Below, one piece after another: positions 8,824 to 17,172 of a stretch of DNA of 64,000 nucleotides. The translations under genes were made by a program, and so were the position numbers. The stretch covers positions 186,001-250,000 of the forward strand of contig NZ_FORI01000004.1 of the NCBI RefSeq assembly GCF_900113965.1, written 5' to 3'. This DNA comes from Treponema bryantii (GTDB lineage: Bacteria; Spirochaetota; Spirochaetia; Treponematales; Treponemataceae). Every line of letters starts with the position of its first letter. The first letter of the stretch is position 1. The notes beneath the pieces are model-generated. The model worked only from the letters and a program-made list of their open reading frames with translations. It searched no databases and was not told the origin of the DNA.

Positions 8824-10215
8824 ATGATGAGATCACTTTATTCTGGAGTTTCAGGACTTCAGAATCACCAGACACGAATGGACGTAATTGGTAACAACAT
8901 TTCCAACGTTAATACAAACGGCTTTAAACGTGGCCGAGTAAACTTCCAGGATATGATCAGCCAGCAGATGAGTGGTGCCGCAAAACCTACTGACGAGCTT
9001 GGTGGTGTAAACCCTAAGGAAGTTGGACTTGGTATGACTGTTGCCTCAATTGATAACATCTTTACACAGGGTAACCTTCAGTCAACAGGTGTTTCAACTG
9101 ACCTTGCTATTCAGGGAAATGGGTTCTTCCTGCTCAAGAGTGGTGAAGAATCTTTCTACACACGTAATGGTTCTTTCGGACTCGATCGCGACGGTACACT
9201 TGTAAACCCGGCTAATGGTATGCGTGTACAAGGATGGATGGCAGAAGAAGTAAACGGACAGATGCTCGTTTCTACTGCTGCAACTCCAGAAGACCTTATT
9301 ATTCCTGTAGGATCAAAAGATCCTGCTAAGGAAACTACAAACGTAAACTTTGCCTGCAACTTGAACAAGAACACTCCAGAAATTGCTGAAGGTGCAAGTG
9401 CAGACGATATCTATAAAGGAACATGGGGAACTGAGCAGAAGATTTACGATAGCTTTGGTAACGAACACATGCTTTCAGTTTCTTTCCGCCGTGTAGTTGG
9501 TAATCCAAATCAGTGGGAAGCTACTGTTCTTGTTGATGCTGATAATGCAGACTACACACAGACACGCGTTGGTCTTGGAACAACAGACGGTATGGGAAAT
9601 ACTTTCCTTGTAAACTTTGATAACTACGGCGCTCTTGAGTCTGTAACAGACACAGCTGGAAATATCACAAATCCTGAAGGTCAGATTGTAATTCAGACTT
9701 CTTTCGCAGTTGCTGAATCAAATCCAGATGCAGAAGGAAATCCTTATCGCCAGACAATGAACATCAACCTTGGAACAATCGGTTCTTTCAAGGATACAAT
9801 TACACAGTCTGCTTCAAAGTCTACAACAAAGGCTTTCTATCAGGACGGATATACAATGGGTTATCTTGATAACTTCAAGATTGACTCAAGCGGAATTATC
9901 ACTGGTGTGTACTCAAATGGTACAAACCGTACAATCGGTCAGATTGCTCTTGCAAGCTTTGCTAACGACCGCGGTCTTGAAAAAGCCGGAGACAACACTT
10001 ACGTAGAGTCTAACAACTCTGGTATGGCACGCATTGGTGAATCAGGAGTTGCCGGTAAAGGTACTTTGATGGCTGGTGCATTGGAAATGTCAAACGTAGA
10101 CCTTTCTGAACAGATGACTGATATGATCGTAACACAGCGTGGATTCCAGTCTAATGCTAAGACAATTCAGACTGCTGATACACTGCTTGAAACAGTATTG
10201 AGCTTGAAGCGATAA
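8824..10215 (+). CDS. flgE: Flagellar hook protein FlgE
   Basis: A 463-residue hook subunit. The N-terminal rod/hook signature ([20 protein letters not shown], then [12 protein letters not shown]) and the C-terminal coiled region ([20 protein letters not shown]) form the polymer core. Residue 165 is Lys and residue 178 is Cys, the same positions reported to form the inter-subunit lysinoalanine cross-link in T. denticola. Start is ATG 8824 behind AAGGA. The gene ends the hook operon and is followed by a terminator, whereas in many spirochetes flbD-motA-motB follow at once. Confidence 0.96.
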   Translation: MMRSLYSGVSGLQNHQTRMDVIGNNISNVNTNGFKRGRVNFQDMISQQMSGAAKPTDELGGVNPKEVGLGMTVASIDNIFTQGNLQSTGVSTDLAIQGNGFFLLKSGEESFYTRNGSFGLDRDGTLVNPANGMRVQGWMAEEVNGQMLVSTAATPEDLIIPVGSKDPAKETTNVNFACNLNKNTPEIAEGASADDIYKGTWGTEQKIYDSFGNEHMLSVSFRRVVGNPNQWEATVLVDADNADYTQTRVGLGTTDGMGNTFLVNFDNYGALESVTDTAGNITNPEGQIVIQTSFAVAESNPDAEGNPYRQTMNINLGTIGSFKDTITQSASKSTTKAFYQDGYTMGYLDNFKIDSSGIITGVYSNGTNRTIGQIALASFANDRGLEKAGDNTYVESNNSGMARIGESGVAGKGTLMAGALEMSNVDLSEQMTDMIVTQRGFQSNAKTIQTADTLLETVLSLKR

Positions 10216-10299
10216 ATCAGGTTATAGGTTTTAGGTTCTAAGCAAACGGGAGGGTGTTTAGGACCAGACAGATAATAAATTTTTAATTGAAAAAAAACT

Positions 10300-10342
10300 A
10301 AGGCCCGGAAGATAATCCATCAATCTTCCGGGCCTTTTTTTT
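10300..10342 (+). terminator. Rho-independent terminator of the hook operon
   Basis: A 14-base stem (AAGGCCCGGAAGAT, 10300-10313, pairing with 10323-10336) and a run of eight T. It closes the flbB-fliK-flgD-flgE operon. Confidence 0.92.
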
Positions 10343-10346
10343 ATAG

Positions 10347-10371
10347 ATCCTGAAACAAGTTCAGGATGACG
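10347..10371. repeat. Palindromic repeat family B, copy 2
   Basis: ATCCTGAA / 5-base loop / TTCAGGAT followed by GACG. It lies between the flgE terminator and the end of the ankyrin gene. Confidence 0.8.
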
Positions 10372-10396
10372 TTGTTTAGAATTTCGTCTAACTGTT

Positions 10397-11305
10397 TTAT
10401 TGTGCTTTGTGATAAGGTTCCAGGATTTCTACAAGGCGCTGCTTTTTGAACAGAACTGCGTAGTTATATGCACTCATTCCCATCATATCTTTTACATCTG
10501 GGTCTGCACCGTTTTCTGCAAGGAGTTTTACAAGAGACTCTCTGTTTGCACCAACTGCAAGAATCAGATTATTCTGACCTTCCTTATTGATTGTATTAAG
10601 ATCTGCACCCTTTGAAATAAGATACTTAGTAATCTTCTCATTACCACGCCATACAGCATCCATGACAGCTGTGTATCCACGATCTTCAGAAACTGCATTA
10701 AGTTCAGCACCAAGATCAAAAATCATTTCAACAAATTCAAAGTTGTCGTTGCGGCAGGCAATGTTGAGCATTGGAGTTCCTGTGTCATCACGTGCATTAA
10801 TGCTCATTCCAGCTTCAAGGAATTCATGAACAATTTCAGGTTTATTCTTTGCAATATAAGTACCAAAGCAGTCTGCTGTGTATGGAATACCACGGTCAAG
10901 AAGTTTCTGCTTTGCAAGACGCATACTGGCTTCATCAGAAATTGTATTGTAGTCCTGCGTAAACTTTTCATAGAGCTCGTCTACATTCTCACAACCAACA
11001 CCATTATCCTTTCCAAAAACAGGATCATCAAAAAGTAATTTTACGTTAGTATATACTTTGATTCCATCACTTGCGAAAAATCCAAAGATTGAAGAAAGAC
11101 TTGCACCTAAAGGAGCATCAATAGACTTTTCATCTGTAGCATAGATAATGCAGGCACCAAGCTCCTTAAAGCTTTTTTTGTGTTCTTTAATACCTTTTAA
11201 GGTAAGAGGAGAAACGAGTAATTTATTTTTTTTATTGGCTGAGTTAATAAAATCAGTACATTTAGTTTCGATGTCTTTGTTGTCGGTTATAATAAGCCAT
11301 TTCAT
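10397..11305 (-). CDS. Ankyrin-repeat protein with an unassigned N-terminal domain
   Basis: A 302-residue soluble protein without signal peptide. From about residue 150 to the end there are four to five ankyrin repeats (patterns such as DDTGTPMLNIACRNDN, RGYTAVMDAVWRGNEKI and GQNNLILAVGANRESLVKLL). Residues 1-115 form a separate alpha/beta-looking domain (WLIITDNKDIETKC, then a segment around ACIIYATDEKS) that I cannot assign; it may bind a nucleotide or another protein, but no catalytic motif is plain. The start ATG 11305 has no Shine-Dalgarno sequence and lies 9 bases after TATAAT. Ankyrin repeats bind proteins; the partner is unknown. Confidence 0.8.
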   Translation of the reverse strand: MKWLIITDNKDIETKCTDFINSANKKNKLLVSPLTLKGIKEHKKSFKELGACIIYATDEKSIDAPLGASLSSIFGFFASDGIKVYTNVKLLFDDPVFGKDNGVGCENVDELYEKFTQDYNTISDEASMRLAKQKLLDRGIPYTADCFGTYIAKNKPEIVHEFLEAGMSINARDDTGTPMLNIACRNDNFEFVEMIFDLGAELNAVSEDRGYTAVMDAVWRGNEKITKYLISKGADLNTINKEGQNNLILAVGANRESLVKLLAENGADPDVKDMMGMSAYNYAVLFKKQRLVEILEPYHKAQ

Positions 11306-11314
11306 AGTTACTCT

Positions 11315-11343
11315 ATTATAAAGGACGAAGTCACATTTTACAA
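11315..11343 (-). promoter_or_regulatory. Promoter of the ankyrin gene (nearly leaderless)
   Basis: Minus strand TTGTAA (11343-11338), 17-base spacer, TATAAT (11320-11315), then 9 bases to the ATG at 11305. Confidence 0.65.
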
Positions 11344-11393
11344 GAAAAATGAGAACGCTATTAAAATAAGTAGGAATAAAGGATGTTTTTAGG

Positions 11394-11422
11394 TTTATTT
11401 TTCTATAAAACAGGTATATAAT
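11394..11422 (+). promoter_or_regulatory. Promoter of the HATPase-like gene (leaderless)
   Basis: TTTATT (11394-11399), 17-base spacer, TATAAT (11417-11422). The first GTG is only 5 bases on (11428), with another at 11431, so translation probably begins at or next to the mRNA 5' end. Confidence 0.5.
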
Positions 11423-11427
11423 ATTAA

Positions 11428-12090
11428 GTGGTGAGTATTATCAATATTTCTGATTTTTATGATTTCTCTAAAATTGAAGCTTCAATAACTGAAAACAAGC
11501 CCTACGAAACTTTGCTGCAAGGCCCTACCGACGCGAGCAGAGAATTTATCAATAAATCCCTTGAAATGTACTTAAAATCAATTAATCGTGAAAATGTTCA
11601 TAATCTTCTTTGCTTGTGTATGGAAGAAATAATTTCAAATTGTGTAAAAGCAAACATCAAACGTGCATATTTTATTCATAATGAGCTTGATATCAATGTA
11701 CATGAGCAATACGAGCTTGGAATGAAGAACTTTAGGGAAATGGGTGTGAGCCAGGTAAAACATCTGGAACTTATACAGTGTGCACAGGATCTTGGATTTT
11801 ATGTTAAAATCCGTTATGCAGTTGAAAATAAAACTTTTATAATCACAACCAGAAACAATTCTATTATTTCAAAAGAAGAACTTAAAAGAATCAGTAATAA
11901 AATTGAACTTTCAAAGAATAAAACTTCAGAAGAAATCTTTATGAACTCAGTAGATATGACTGAAGGCTGCGGACTTGGTATTATAATGATCAAAAAGATT
12001 ATGGAACAGATTTCTAATCTTGAAAATAGTTTTTCAATTTATGCTGATGATCAGGATACTATCACTGAATTGCGTATAAATATGATGTAA
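11428..12090 (+). CDS. Cytosolic HATPase-like (GHKL fold) protein
   Basis: A 220-residue protein without membrane segment. A GHKL-type ATP-binding fold is suggested by an N-box-like stretch (CMEEIISNCVKAN, about residues 68-80), a following ITTRNNS segment and a glycine-rich EGCGLGIIMIKKI near 178-190. There is no phosphoacceptor His domain, so it is not a classical kinase. It may resemble an RsbW/SpoIIAB-type anti-sigma kinase or a stand-alone ATPase domain, but the G1 box is not obvious. The start is GTG 11428 or GTG 11431, without Shine-Dalgarno sequence. A secreted protein gene follows 33 bases later. Confidence 0.6.
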   Translation: MVSIINISDFYDFSKIEASITENKPYETLLQGPTDASREFINKSLEMYLKSINRENVHNLLCLCMEEIISNCVKANIKRAYFIHNELDINVHEQYELGMKNFREMGVSQVKHLELIQCAQDLGFYVKIRYAVENKTFIITTRNNSIISKEELKRISNKIELSKNKTSEEIFMNSVDMTEGCGLGIIMIKKIMEQISNLENSFSIYADDQDTITELRINMM

Positions 12091-12097
12091 ATATAAT
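12070..12097 (+). promoter_or_regulatory. Possible internal promoter before the exported-protein gene
   Basis: TTGCGT (12070-12075), 16-base spacer, TATAAT (12092-12097), overlapping the end of the HATPase gene. It lies 26 bases before the next ATG. Confidence 0.4.
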
Positions 12098-12123
12098 CAT
12101 CAATAAAAATAATCAAAAATCTT

Positions 12124-12810
12124 ATGAAAAAGTTATATCTATTGTTGTTATTGTCGCTATCTATTTATGTAAATGCATTTTCTTTGGAGAAGAAAATTGT
12201 TCATTCTTACAAATCAGATTATCGTCTTTTCCCAGAAATACAATATAAAAACAATTATATAAAAAAACTTTCTGAAAAATATGAAGTAAAATACTGTGTT
12301 CAGTCTAATCTAAAAATTCCGAGACAGGAAGCTAAAGGTTATGACTGTTCAATGATATTAAAAAAACTGGATCAGCTTGGTGGTCTTGATAAAGAGTGTT
12401 ACGGTGTAAGTTATATAGATGCAAATACAAAAGAACGTAAGCCTATCTTCAAGAAATCAATTTATGATAAAGAGAATGGTACTTTATATGTAAAAGATAA
12501 GGCTGCCGGCGGTCTTAATTTTGATGTAAATATAGATACCTATAAAAATAATGGTAACGTGTACGCAGTAAATGCAATTATAAATAAAAAGCCTGATAAC
12601 ATTTTTGTACGCGGAATCAAAAAAAGAGAAGCAGAAATATTTGTTCTTATGCAGGAAGATGAATCTGATATAAATGTATATGCACTTATTCAGTGCTCTT
12701 ATTCGCCAATTGAGCATAAGTTTTTGAAGTCTTATGTAGAGAATGCTGTAACTGCAAGAGTAAATGAACTTCAGAACTGGTTTTACAGAATGCTTTGTGA
12801 AGCTAAATAA
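12124..12810 (+). CDS. Exported protein of unknown function
   Basis: A 228-residue protein with a clear Sec signal peptide (MKKLYLLLLLSLSIYVNAFS) and a probable signal peptidase I site after NAF or nearby. No lipobox Cys is seen, so it should be periplasmic or secreted. The mature part is Lys- and Asn-rich, with cysteines at CVQSN, YDCSM, ECYGV, IQCSY and MLCEAK. I do not recognise a domain. Similar lone exported proteins occur in treponemes, but I cannot name a family with confidence. There is no obvious Shine-Dalgarno sequence. It may be co-transcribed with the HATPase-like gene or use the promoter at 12070-12097. Confidence 0.75.
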   Translation: MKKLYLLLLLSLSIYVNAFSLEKKIVHSYKSDYRLFPEIQYKNNYIKKLSEKYEVKYCVQSNLKIPRQEAKGYDCSMILKKLDQLGGLDKECYGVSYIDANTKERKPIFKKSIYDKENGTLYVKDKAAGGLNFDVNIDTYKNNGNVYAVNAIINKKPDNIFVRGIKKREAEIFVLMQEDESDINVYALIQCSYSPIEHKFLKSYVENAVTARVNELQNWFYRMLCEAK

Positions 12811-12823
12811 AAAAGAAATGTGT

Positions 12824-12857
12824 ATAAAAAAAGCTTCTAACCGAAGTTAGAAGCTTT
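12824..12857 (-). terminator. Terminator of tRNA-Phe with UUCG tetraloop
   Basis: Perfect 12-base stem (12830-12841 with 12846-12857). On the minus strand the loop reads TTCG and the stem is followed by a T run (12830-12824). The orientation therefore fits the tRNA-Phe gene, not the exported-protein gene. Confidence 0.88.
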
Positions 12858-12859
12858 AG

Positions 12860-12932
12860 TGCCACAAGTTAGAATCGAACTAACGACATACGGATTTTCA
12901 GTCCGGCGCTCTACCAACTGAGCTATTGCGGC
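12860..12932 (-). tRNA. tRNA-Phe (anticodon GAA)
   Basis: A complete cloverleaf on the minus strand. The acceptor stem pairs GCCGCAA with TTGTGGC, the anticodon loop reads CTGAAAA (GAA) and the T loop reads TTCGATT. The discriminator base is A at 12860, and CCA is not encoded. Confidence 0.97.
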
Positions 12933-12945
12933 GTTGATGTATGTT

Positions 12946-12974
12946 AATATATATGAAACATGATTTTATGTCAA
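12946..12974 (-). promoter_or_regulatory. Promoter of tRNA-Phe
   Basis: Minus strand TTGACA (12974-12969), 17-base spacer, TATATT (12951-12946), 13 bases before the mature tRNA 5' end. Confidence 0.8.
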
Positions 12975-13029
12975 TAGAAGATGAGGCAAATTTTAAGAAA
13001 TTTTATTATTTTAAATTCAGTTCTTAGTA

Positions 13030-13066
13030 TTTAAAAAATACCGGTAGTGTGTTAAAATGACACACT
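13030..13066 (+). promoter_or_regulatory. murG promoter with palindrome around the -10 box
   Basis: TTTAAA (13030-13035), 17-base spacer, TAAAAT (13053-13058). The -10 box sits inside the inverted repeat AGTGTGT (13046-13052) / ACACACT (13060-13066), which ends right at the ATG. This could be an operator, and the mRNA would be almost leaderless. Confidence 0.5.
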
Positions 13067-14236
13067 ATGAAATTAAATCAAAATAAAATTGTTTTTACAG
13101 GCGGCGGTACTGGCGGTCATATTTACCCGGGCCTTGCTGTTGCAGACGAATTAAAAGCTATATCAAAATCAAACAATCATCAAATTGAAATATGCTGGAT
13201 TGGCTGTTCTAAAGGAATGGACAAAAACATAGTTGAAAAAGCTACAGGACCTGATGGAAATCCAACTGTTGATAAGTTTTACGGAATCCCTTCTGGAAAG
13301 CTTAGAAGATATTTTTCTATGAAAAACTTTTCAGATCTGTTTAGAATTGCCGGTGGATTTTTTTCAGCTTATCATATTTTAAGAAAAGAAAAGCCTGCAG
13401 TTTTGTTTTCTAAGGGTGGATTTGTAAGTGTACCACCTTGTCTGGCTGCAAGGTTTCTGCATATTCCAGTTTTTACTCATGAATGTGATTTTACTTTAGG
13501 TCTTGCAAACAGAATTAATTTTAAATCTGCAGACTGTATGTTTGTTTCATATGAAGACACAAAAGCAAAACTTTCTGAAGCTGACAAGAAAAGGGTAGTT
13601 GTAACCGGAAACCCGGTACGTCCTGTTTTCTATAACACCGATGCTCTTAAAGGTAAAGCTTTTCTTGGAATAAAAGATGCAGAAAAAAAGCCTGTGCTTC
13701 TTGTACTTGGCGGAAGTTCAGGTGCCAGACAAATTAATGAGCTGGTATATGAAAACATAGATTTTTTATGTGAAAACTATATTGTTGTTCATCAGACAGG
13801 ACTTTTGAATTCAGATGACAATCGTTCAAATCAGCTGGCACAAAAATATCCAGAGTCATATAAACCATATAATTTTATTTATCAGGAAATGCCGGATGTT
13901 GTTTCTGCAGCAGATGTAATTTTGAGCCGTGCAGGTGCAAACTCAATTTGGGAGGCTGCAGTACTTAATAAGCCGATGGTTCTTGTTCCGTTGTGCGGAA
14001 GTGGTACCAGAGGTGACCAGGTTGATAATGCAGAATTCTTCAAAAACAGAGGAGCTGCAGAAATGCTTTTAGGAGCAGAAGCTGATTCAGAACATCTTAA
14101 AGAGTCTCTTACCAAAATGCTTGATGCAGAAAAGAGAGCAGAATATTCAAAGGCAGTTGAAAAACTTACACATGGAGAAGTTCCTGCAAAGAAAATTGCC
14201 CAGATTCTTTTTGATAAAATAGGACAGAACCAGTAG
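13067..14236 (+). CDS. murG: UDP-GlcNAc:undecaprenyl-PP-MurNAc-pentapeptide GlcNAc transferase MurG
   Basis: A 389-residue GT28 glycosyltransferase that turns lipid I into lipid II on the inner face of the membrane, the last cytoplasmic step of peptidoglycan synthesis. The N-terminal glycine-rich loop GGGTGGHIYPGLAVADEL (about residues 12-29) and the second glycine loop LVLGGSSGARQINELV (about 213-228) are plain. The UDP-GlcNAc site includes SRAGANSIWEAA near residue 287. The ATG 13067 lacks a Shine-Dalgarno sequence. It heads an operon with cvpA, holB, a sensor kinase and a sigma-54 activator, an order also known from other treponemes. Confidence 0.96.
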   Translation: MKLNQNKIVFTGGGTGGHIYPGLAVADELKAISKSNNHQIEICWIGCSKGMDKNIVEKATGPDGNPTVDKFYGIPSGKLRRYFSMKNFSDLFRIAGGFFSAYHILRKEKPAVLFSKGGFVSVPPCLAARFLHIPVFTHECDFTLGLANRINFKSADCMFVSYEDTKAKLSEADKKRVVVTGNPVRPVFYNTDALKGKAFLGIKDAEKKPVLLVLGGSSGARQINELVYENIDFLCENYIVVHQTGLLNSDDNRSNQLAQKYPESYKPYNFIYQEMPDVVSAADVILSRAGANSIWEAAVLNKPMVLVPLCGSGTRGDQVDNAEFFKNRGAAEMLLGAEADSEHLKESLTKMLDAEKRAEYSKAVEKLTHGEVPAKKIAQILFDKIGQNQ

Positions 14237-14245
14237 GAGAGGGAA

Positions 14246-14725
14246 ATGACTTTTACAGTGGTAGACTGGATTTTTAGTGCAATAATTCTTGTATTTGCAA
14301 TTTCAGGAGTAATCAAAGGTTTTATTGACAATGTGTTTGGAAAGATTGCCTTTGTTGCAGGAATTCTTCTGGCATATCTTTTTTATAAAGATATCGCTGA
14401 AAAACTTTTGAAAGACGTAAAGGTTGCATATGCCGCTAATATTATTGCCTTTCTTTTAATCTTTGTTGTTACTTTTCTTGTTATAAAAATTGTTCAGATG
14501 ATTGTAGCAAAAGTTTTTGAATGGAGTATATTAAAAAGTCTGGATCGTACCTTAGGCTTTATCTTTGGAATTGTTGAAGGTGGTGCTGTTGTGAGCCTTA
14601 TTATTTTCCTTCTTATTGCACAGCCTTTTTTTAGTGTACAGACAATTTTTGAAGGAAGCTTTTTTGTAAACCTTGTAACAAGTCTTTTTAATTCTACTAA
14701 AGAGGAGTTAGGAACTCATGTTTGA
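14246..14725 (+). CDS. CvpA family membrane protein
   Basis: A 159-residue protein with four predicted membrane segments (about residues 4-22, 28-44, 63-84 and 102-126). The opening VDWIFSAIILVFAISGVIKG is typical of the CvpA family, named after colicin V production but in practice linked to cell envelope integrity. Start ATG 14246 behind AGGAG, 9 bases after the murG stop. Its stop overlaps the start of holB by 8 bases, so the two are probably translationally coupled. Confidence 0.85.
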   Translation: MTFTVVDWIFSAIILVFAISGVIKGFIDNVFGKIAFVAGILLAYLFYKDIAEKLLKDVKVAYAANIIAFLLIFVVTFLVIKIVQMIVAKVFEWSILKSLDRTLGFIFGIVEGGAVVSLIIFLLIAQPFFSVQTIFEGSFFVNLVTSLFNSTKEELGTHV

Positions 14726-15944
14726 AAATCTTGTAAATCAGTCTGCTGGAAAACTTCTTATTTCAGATATTAAACATAATAAACTTCCTGGAGCTGTTTT
14801 ATTTGCAGGTCCAGAGGCAAGCGGAAAACTCACTGCGGCTCTAGAGACTGCTCGTATACTTTCATGCCATGAACAGAAACAGGGTGAATGGCTTTGTGAA
14901 TGTCCATCTTGTTTACAGCATAAAGCTTTGATTTGTTCGAACCTTATGCTTTTAGGTCCAAGAGACTGTTCTTTGGAAATTGCTGCAGCGTCAAAAACTT
15001 TTACAGAAGCACATTTTATTCAGGCAAAATATATTGATGCTGTGCGTTATTTATTTTTGCGAAGCGTTAGAAAATTAACTTTACGTTTTAATGGAATCCT
15101 TTGGGAAGGGGATTCTAACTTAAACAAAATTGGAAGCATTATTGAAGAGATAAATGAAAATCTTGAGCAGCTGGATTTTCCAAGAGAGCTTCCTGATAAT
15201 TCGACTGTAAAAAAGCTTTGTGATGATATTGCAAAACAGTGTATGAAGCTTGAAGATGAATATCTTTATGATTCTATTCCTGTAAATCAAATTAGAAATA
15301 TGGAAGCGTGGGCTCACATTAAATCTGAAGAAGGGCGTAAAACTGTTATTATTGAAAATGCAGACAGAATGCAGACCAGTGTACGCAATGCTTTACTGAA
15401 AATTCTTGAAGAGCCTCCTGCAGATGTTGTATTTATTCTTCTTTCTTCAAAAAGAAATGCAATAATGCAGACAATTCTTTCTCGTGTAAGAACTTATAAC
15501 TTTACAGACCGCACTGTAGATCAGCAGAAAGATGTTATTCAGCGCGTTTTCCATAATATGGATTTTAACGGAAGTCTTAATGATTATCTTTTAACTTATT
15601 TGCCGGTAACTCCATCTGAAATAAAAGCACAGGCAAGAAGCTTTTATAATTCAATTGTTCACAGACAGATTTGTAATGTTGATGAGATTGTTAAAAAGTG
15701 TGATAAGTTTAATCCACGAATTGAGCTTAGACTTTTCCTCTCAAATATTGCCATGTTTATGAAGCCAATGATGAAAACACAGTCTGGAAGTGAAGCTGTT
15801 GCACAGGCAATCGGACTTCTTAGAAACTGCAGTGACAATATTATTCTTTACAACCAGTCTCCTGTTTCTGCTTTGGAAATTCTTTTGCGTGATATGTCTG
15901 CTTTGAACATTAAGTTTGGAGGTGTATTTTGCGAAGCTATGTAA
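14718..15944 (+). CDS. holB: DNA polymerase III delta-prime subunit (HolB)
   Basis: A 408-residue clamp-loader AAA+ protein. The Walker A region reads GPEASGKL, lacking the usual Ser/Thr after the Lys, which fits the non-hydrolysing delta-prime subunit. Cysteines at LSCHE, WLCECPSC and nearby resemble the zinc module of the family. The C-terminal half of the AAA+ domain is strong: GRKTVIIENADRMQTSVRNA, then LLKILEEPPADVVFILLSS, then the ILSRVRTY sensor region. There is an insertion of about 60 residues between the zinc module and this part. It overlaps cvpA by 8 bases and the kinase gene by 16 bases. Confidence 0.88.
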   Translation: MFENLVNQSAGKLLISDIKHNKLPGAVLFAGPEASGKLTAALETARILSCHEQKQGEWLCECPSCLQHKALICSNLMLLGPRDCSLEIAAASKTFTEAHFIQAKYIDAVRYLFLRSVRKLTLRFNGILWEGDSNLNKIGSIIEEINENLEQLDFPRELPDNSTVKKLCDDIAKQCMKLEDEYLYDSIPVNQIRNMEAWAHIKSEEGRKTVIIENADRMQTSVRNALLKILEEPPADVVFILLSSKRNAIMQTILSRVRTYNFTDRTVDQQKDVIQRVFHNMDFNGSLNDYLLTYLPVTPSEIKAQARSFYNSIVHRQICNVDEIVKKCDKFNPRIELRLFLSNIAMFMKPMMKTQSGSEAVAQAIGLLRNCSDNIILYNQSPVSALEILLRDMSALNIKFGGVFCEAM

Positions 15945-17143
15945 AGAGAGTAAAGCAGAAGGCTGAAAAACTTTCTAAAGAACAGGTTCTCTCACTTCTT
16001 GAAGATGTTGTTGATGAAAACGAAAATCTTTATTCAGTTCTGGAATCTCTCTCAACTGGACTCTTGATTATTGATGATGATTTCAGACTGCTCCGTTATA
16101 ACACAATTGCAGAAAGCTGGCTTCCATTTTCTGAGAGACTTGAAGATATTCTTGGAAGTGAAAATGCTATCTGGGAATATGTAGAAGACGAAGATGTTTC
16201 AAAGTTCCTTCGTAATTGTATGGAAACAAATGTTACAAACTGTTCAGAAGATTTTTCAACCGTTACCTCGGGCGGTTCTGTACGTTTCCTTACAATCACA
16301 ATTTCTCCATTGGTAAATGAAGGTGAATTAAACGGTAAGGTTATTCTTGTCCGCGATATTACAGAAAAGAAAAATCAGGATATTCTGCTTCATCGAATGG
16401 AAAATCTTGCAAATCTTACAAACCTTGCAGCAGGTATGGCTCATGAAATTAAAAATCCGCTGGGTGCAATAAGCATACATATTCAGCTGATTCAAAAAGC
16501 ACTTGCTAAGGCTCGTGAGAATGAAGATAAACTTCCAGCACCAAAGTTTGTTGAAGATCATATTGATGTTGTTAATGAAGAAATTGATCACCTTAATAAA
16601 CTGGTAATGGATTTTCTTCTTGCTGTTCGTCCTGTTAAGGCTCAGCTTGAACTTAAAGATCCGGATAAACTTATTGAAAATCTTATAAACTTTTTTAAGC
16701 CGGAATTTAACCGGGAAGGAATTGAAGTTCTATATAAGGCATCTGAAAGCAACAAGAGAATTCTTCTTGATGAAAAACTTTTCCGCGATGTAATAATGAA
16801 CATTTCGCAGAACTCTCTTGCTGCCATCAAATCAAAATATAATGACAAAAGAAATGGTGCAAAATTCTGTATTTCCAATACCGTACGTGATAATAAATTT
16901 ATTATTACAATTGCGGACAACGGATGCGGAATGTCTGAAGAATCATTGTCTAAAATTTTTGAGCCTTATTATACAACAAAGGCAAACGGAACCGGACTTG
17001 GAATGACAATGGTTTATAAAATCATAAAAGAATTTTCAGGTGAAATAATTGTTGATTCAAAGGAAGGCGAGGGTACTGCATTTACAATTACCTTCCCGAT
17101 TCCACAGAAAGACACAAAGTTGTTGAGTTCTGAAAGCAGATAA
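15929..17143 (+). CDS. Cytosolic PAS-domain sensor histidine kinase (NtrB/AtoS-like)
   Basis: A 404-residue kinase without membrane segments. There is an N-terminal coiled stretch, a PAS domain (about residues 35-140, SLSTGLLIIDDDFRLLRYNT), a HisKA domain with H-box GMAHEIKNPLGAI (phospho-acceptor His172), and an HATPase domain with N-box NISQNSLAAI, G1 IADNGCGMS and G2 TGLGMTMVYKII. It would sense a cytoplasmic signal and phosphorylate the sigma-54 activator encoded 29 bases downstream. Start is TTG 15929 behind GGAGG (15918-15922), overlapping holB. The pair corresponds to the AtoS/AtoC-like genes near murG in T. pallidum. The signal is unknown. Confidence 0.9.
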   Translation: MRSYVKRVKQKAEKLSKEQVLSLLEDVVDENENLYSVLESLSTGLLIIDDDFRLLRYNTIAESWLPFSERLEDILGSENAIWEYVEDEDVSKFLRNCMETNVTNCSEDFSTVTSGGSVRFLTITISPLVNEGELNGKVILVRDITEKKNQDILLHRMENLANLTNLAAGMAHEIKNPLGAISIHIQLIQKALAKARENEDKLPAPKFVEDHIDVVNEEIDHLNKLVMDFLLAVRPVKAQLELKDPDKLIENLINFFKPEFNREGIEVLYKASESNKRILLDEKLFRDVIMNISQNSLAAIKSKYNDKRNGAKFCISNTVRDNKFIITIADNGCGMSEESLSKIFEPYYTTKANGTGLGMTMVYKIIKEFSGEIIVDSKEGEGTAFTITFPIPQKDTKLLSSESR

Positions 17144-17172
17144 AAGACCGGGTATCAGGAGAAAAAACTGTC

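Noticed and set aside
10300-10371. The family B repeat at 10347 taken as a second terminator.
   Set aside because: It has no T run and matches copies in mRNA leaders, so it is listed as a repeat.
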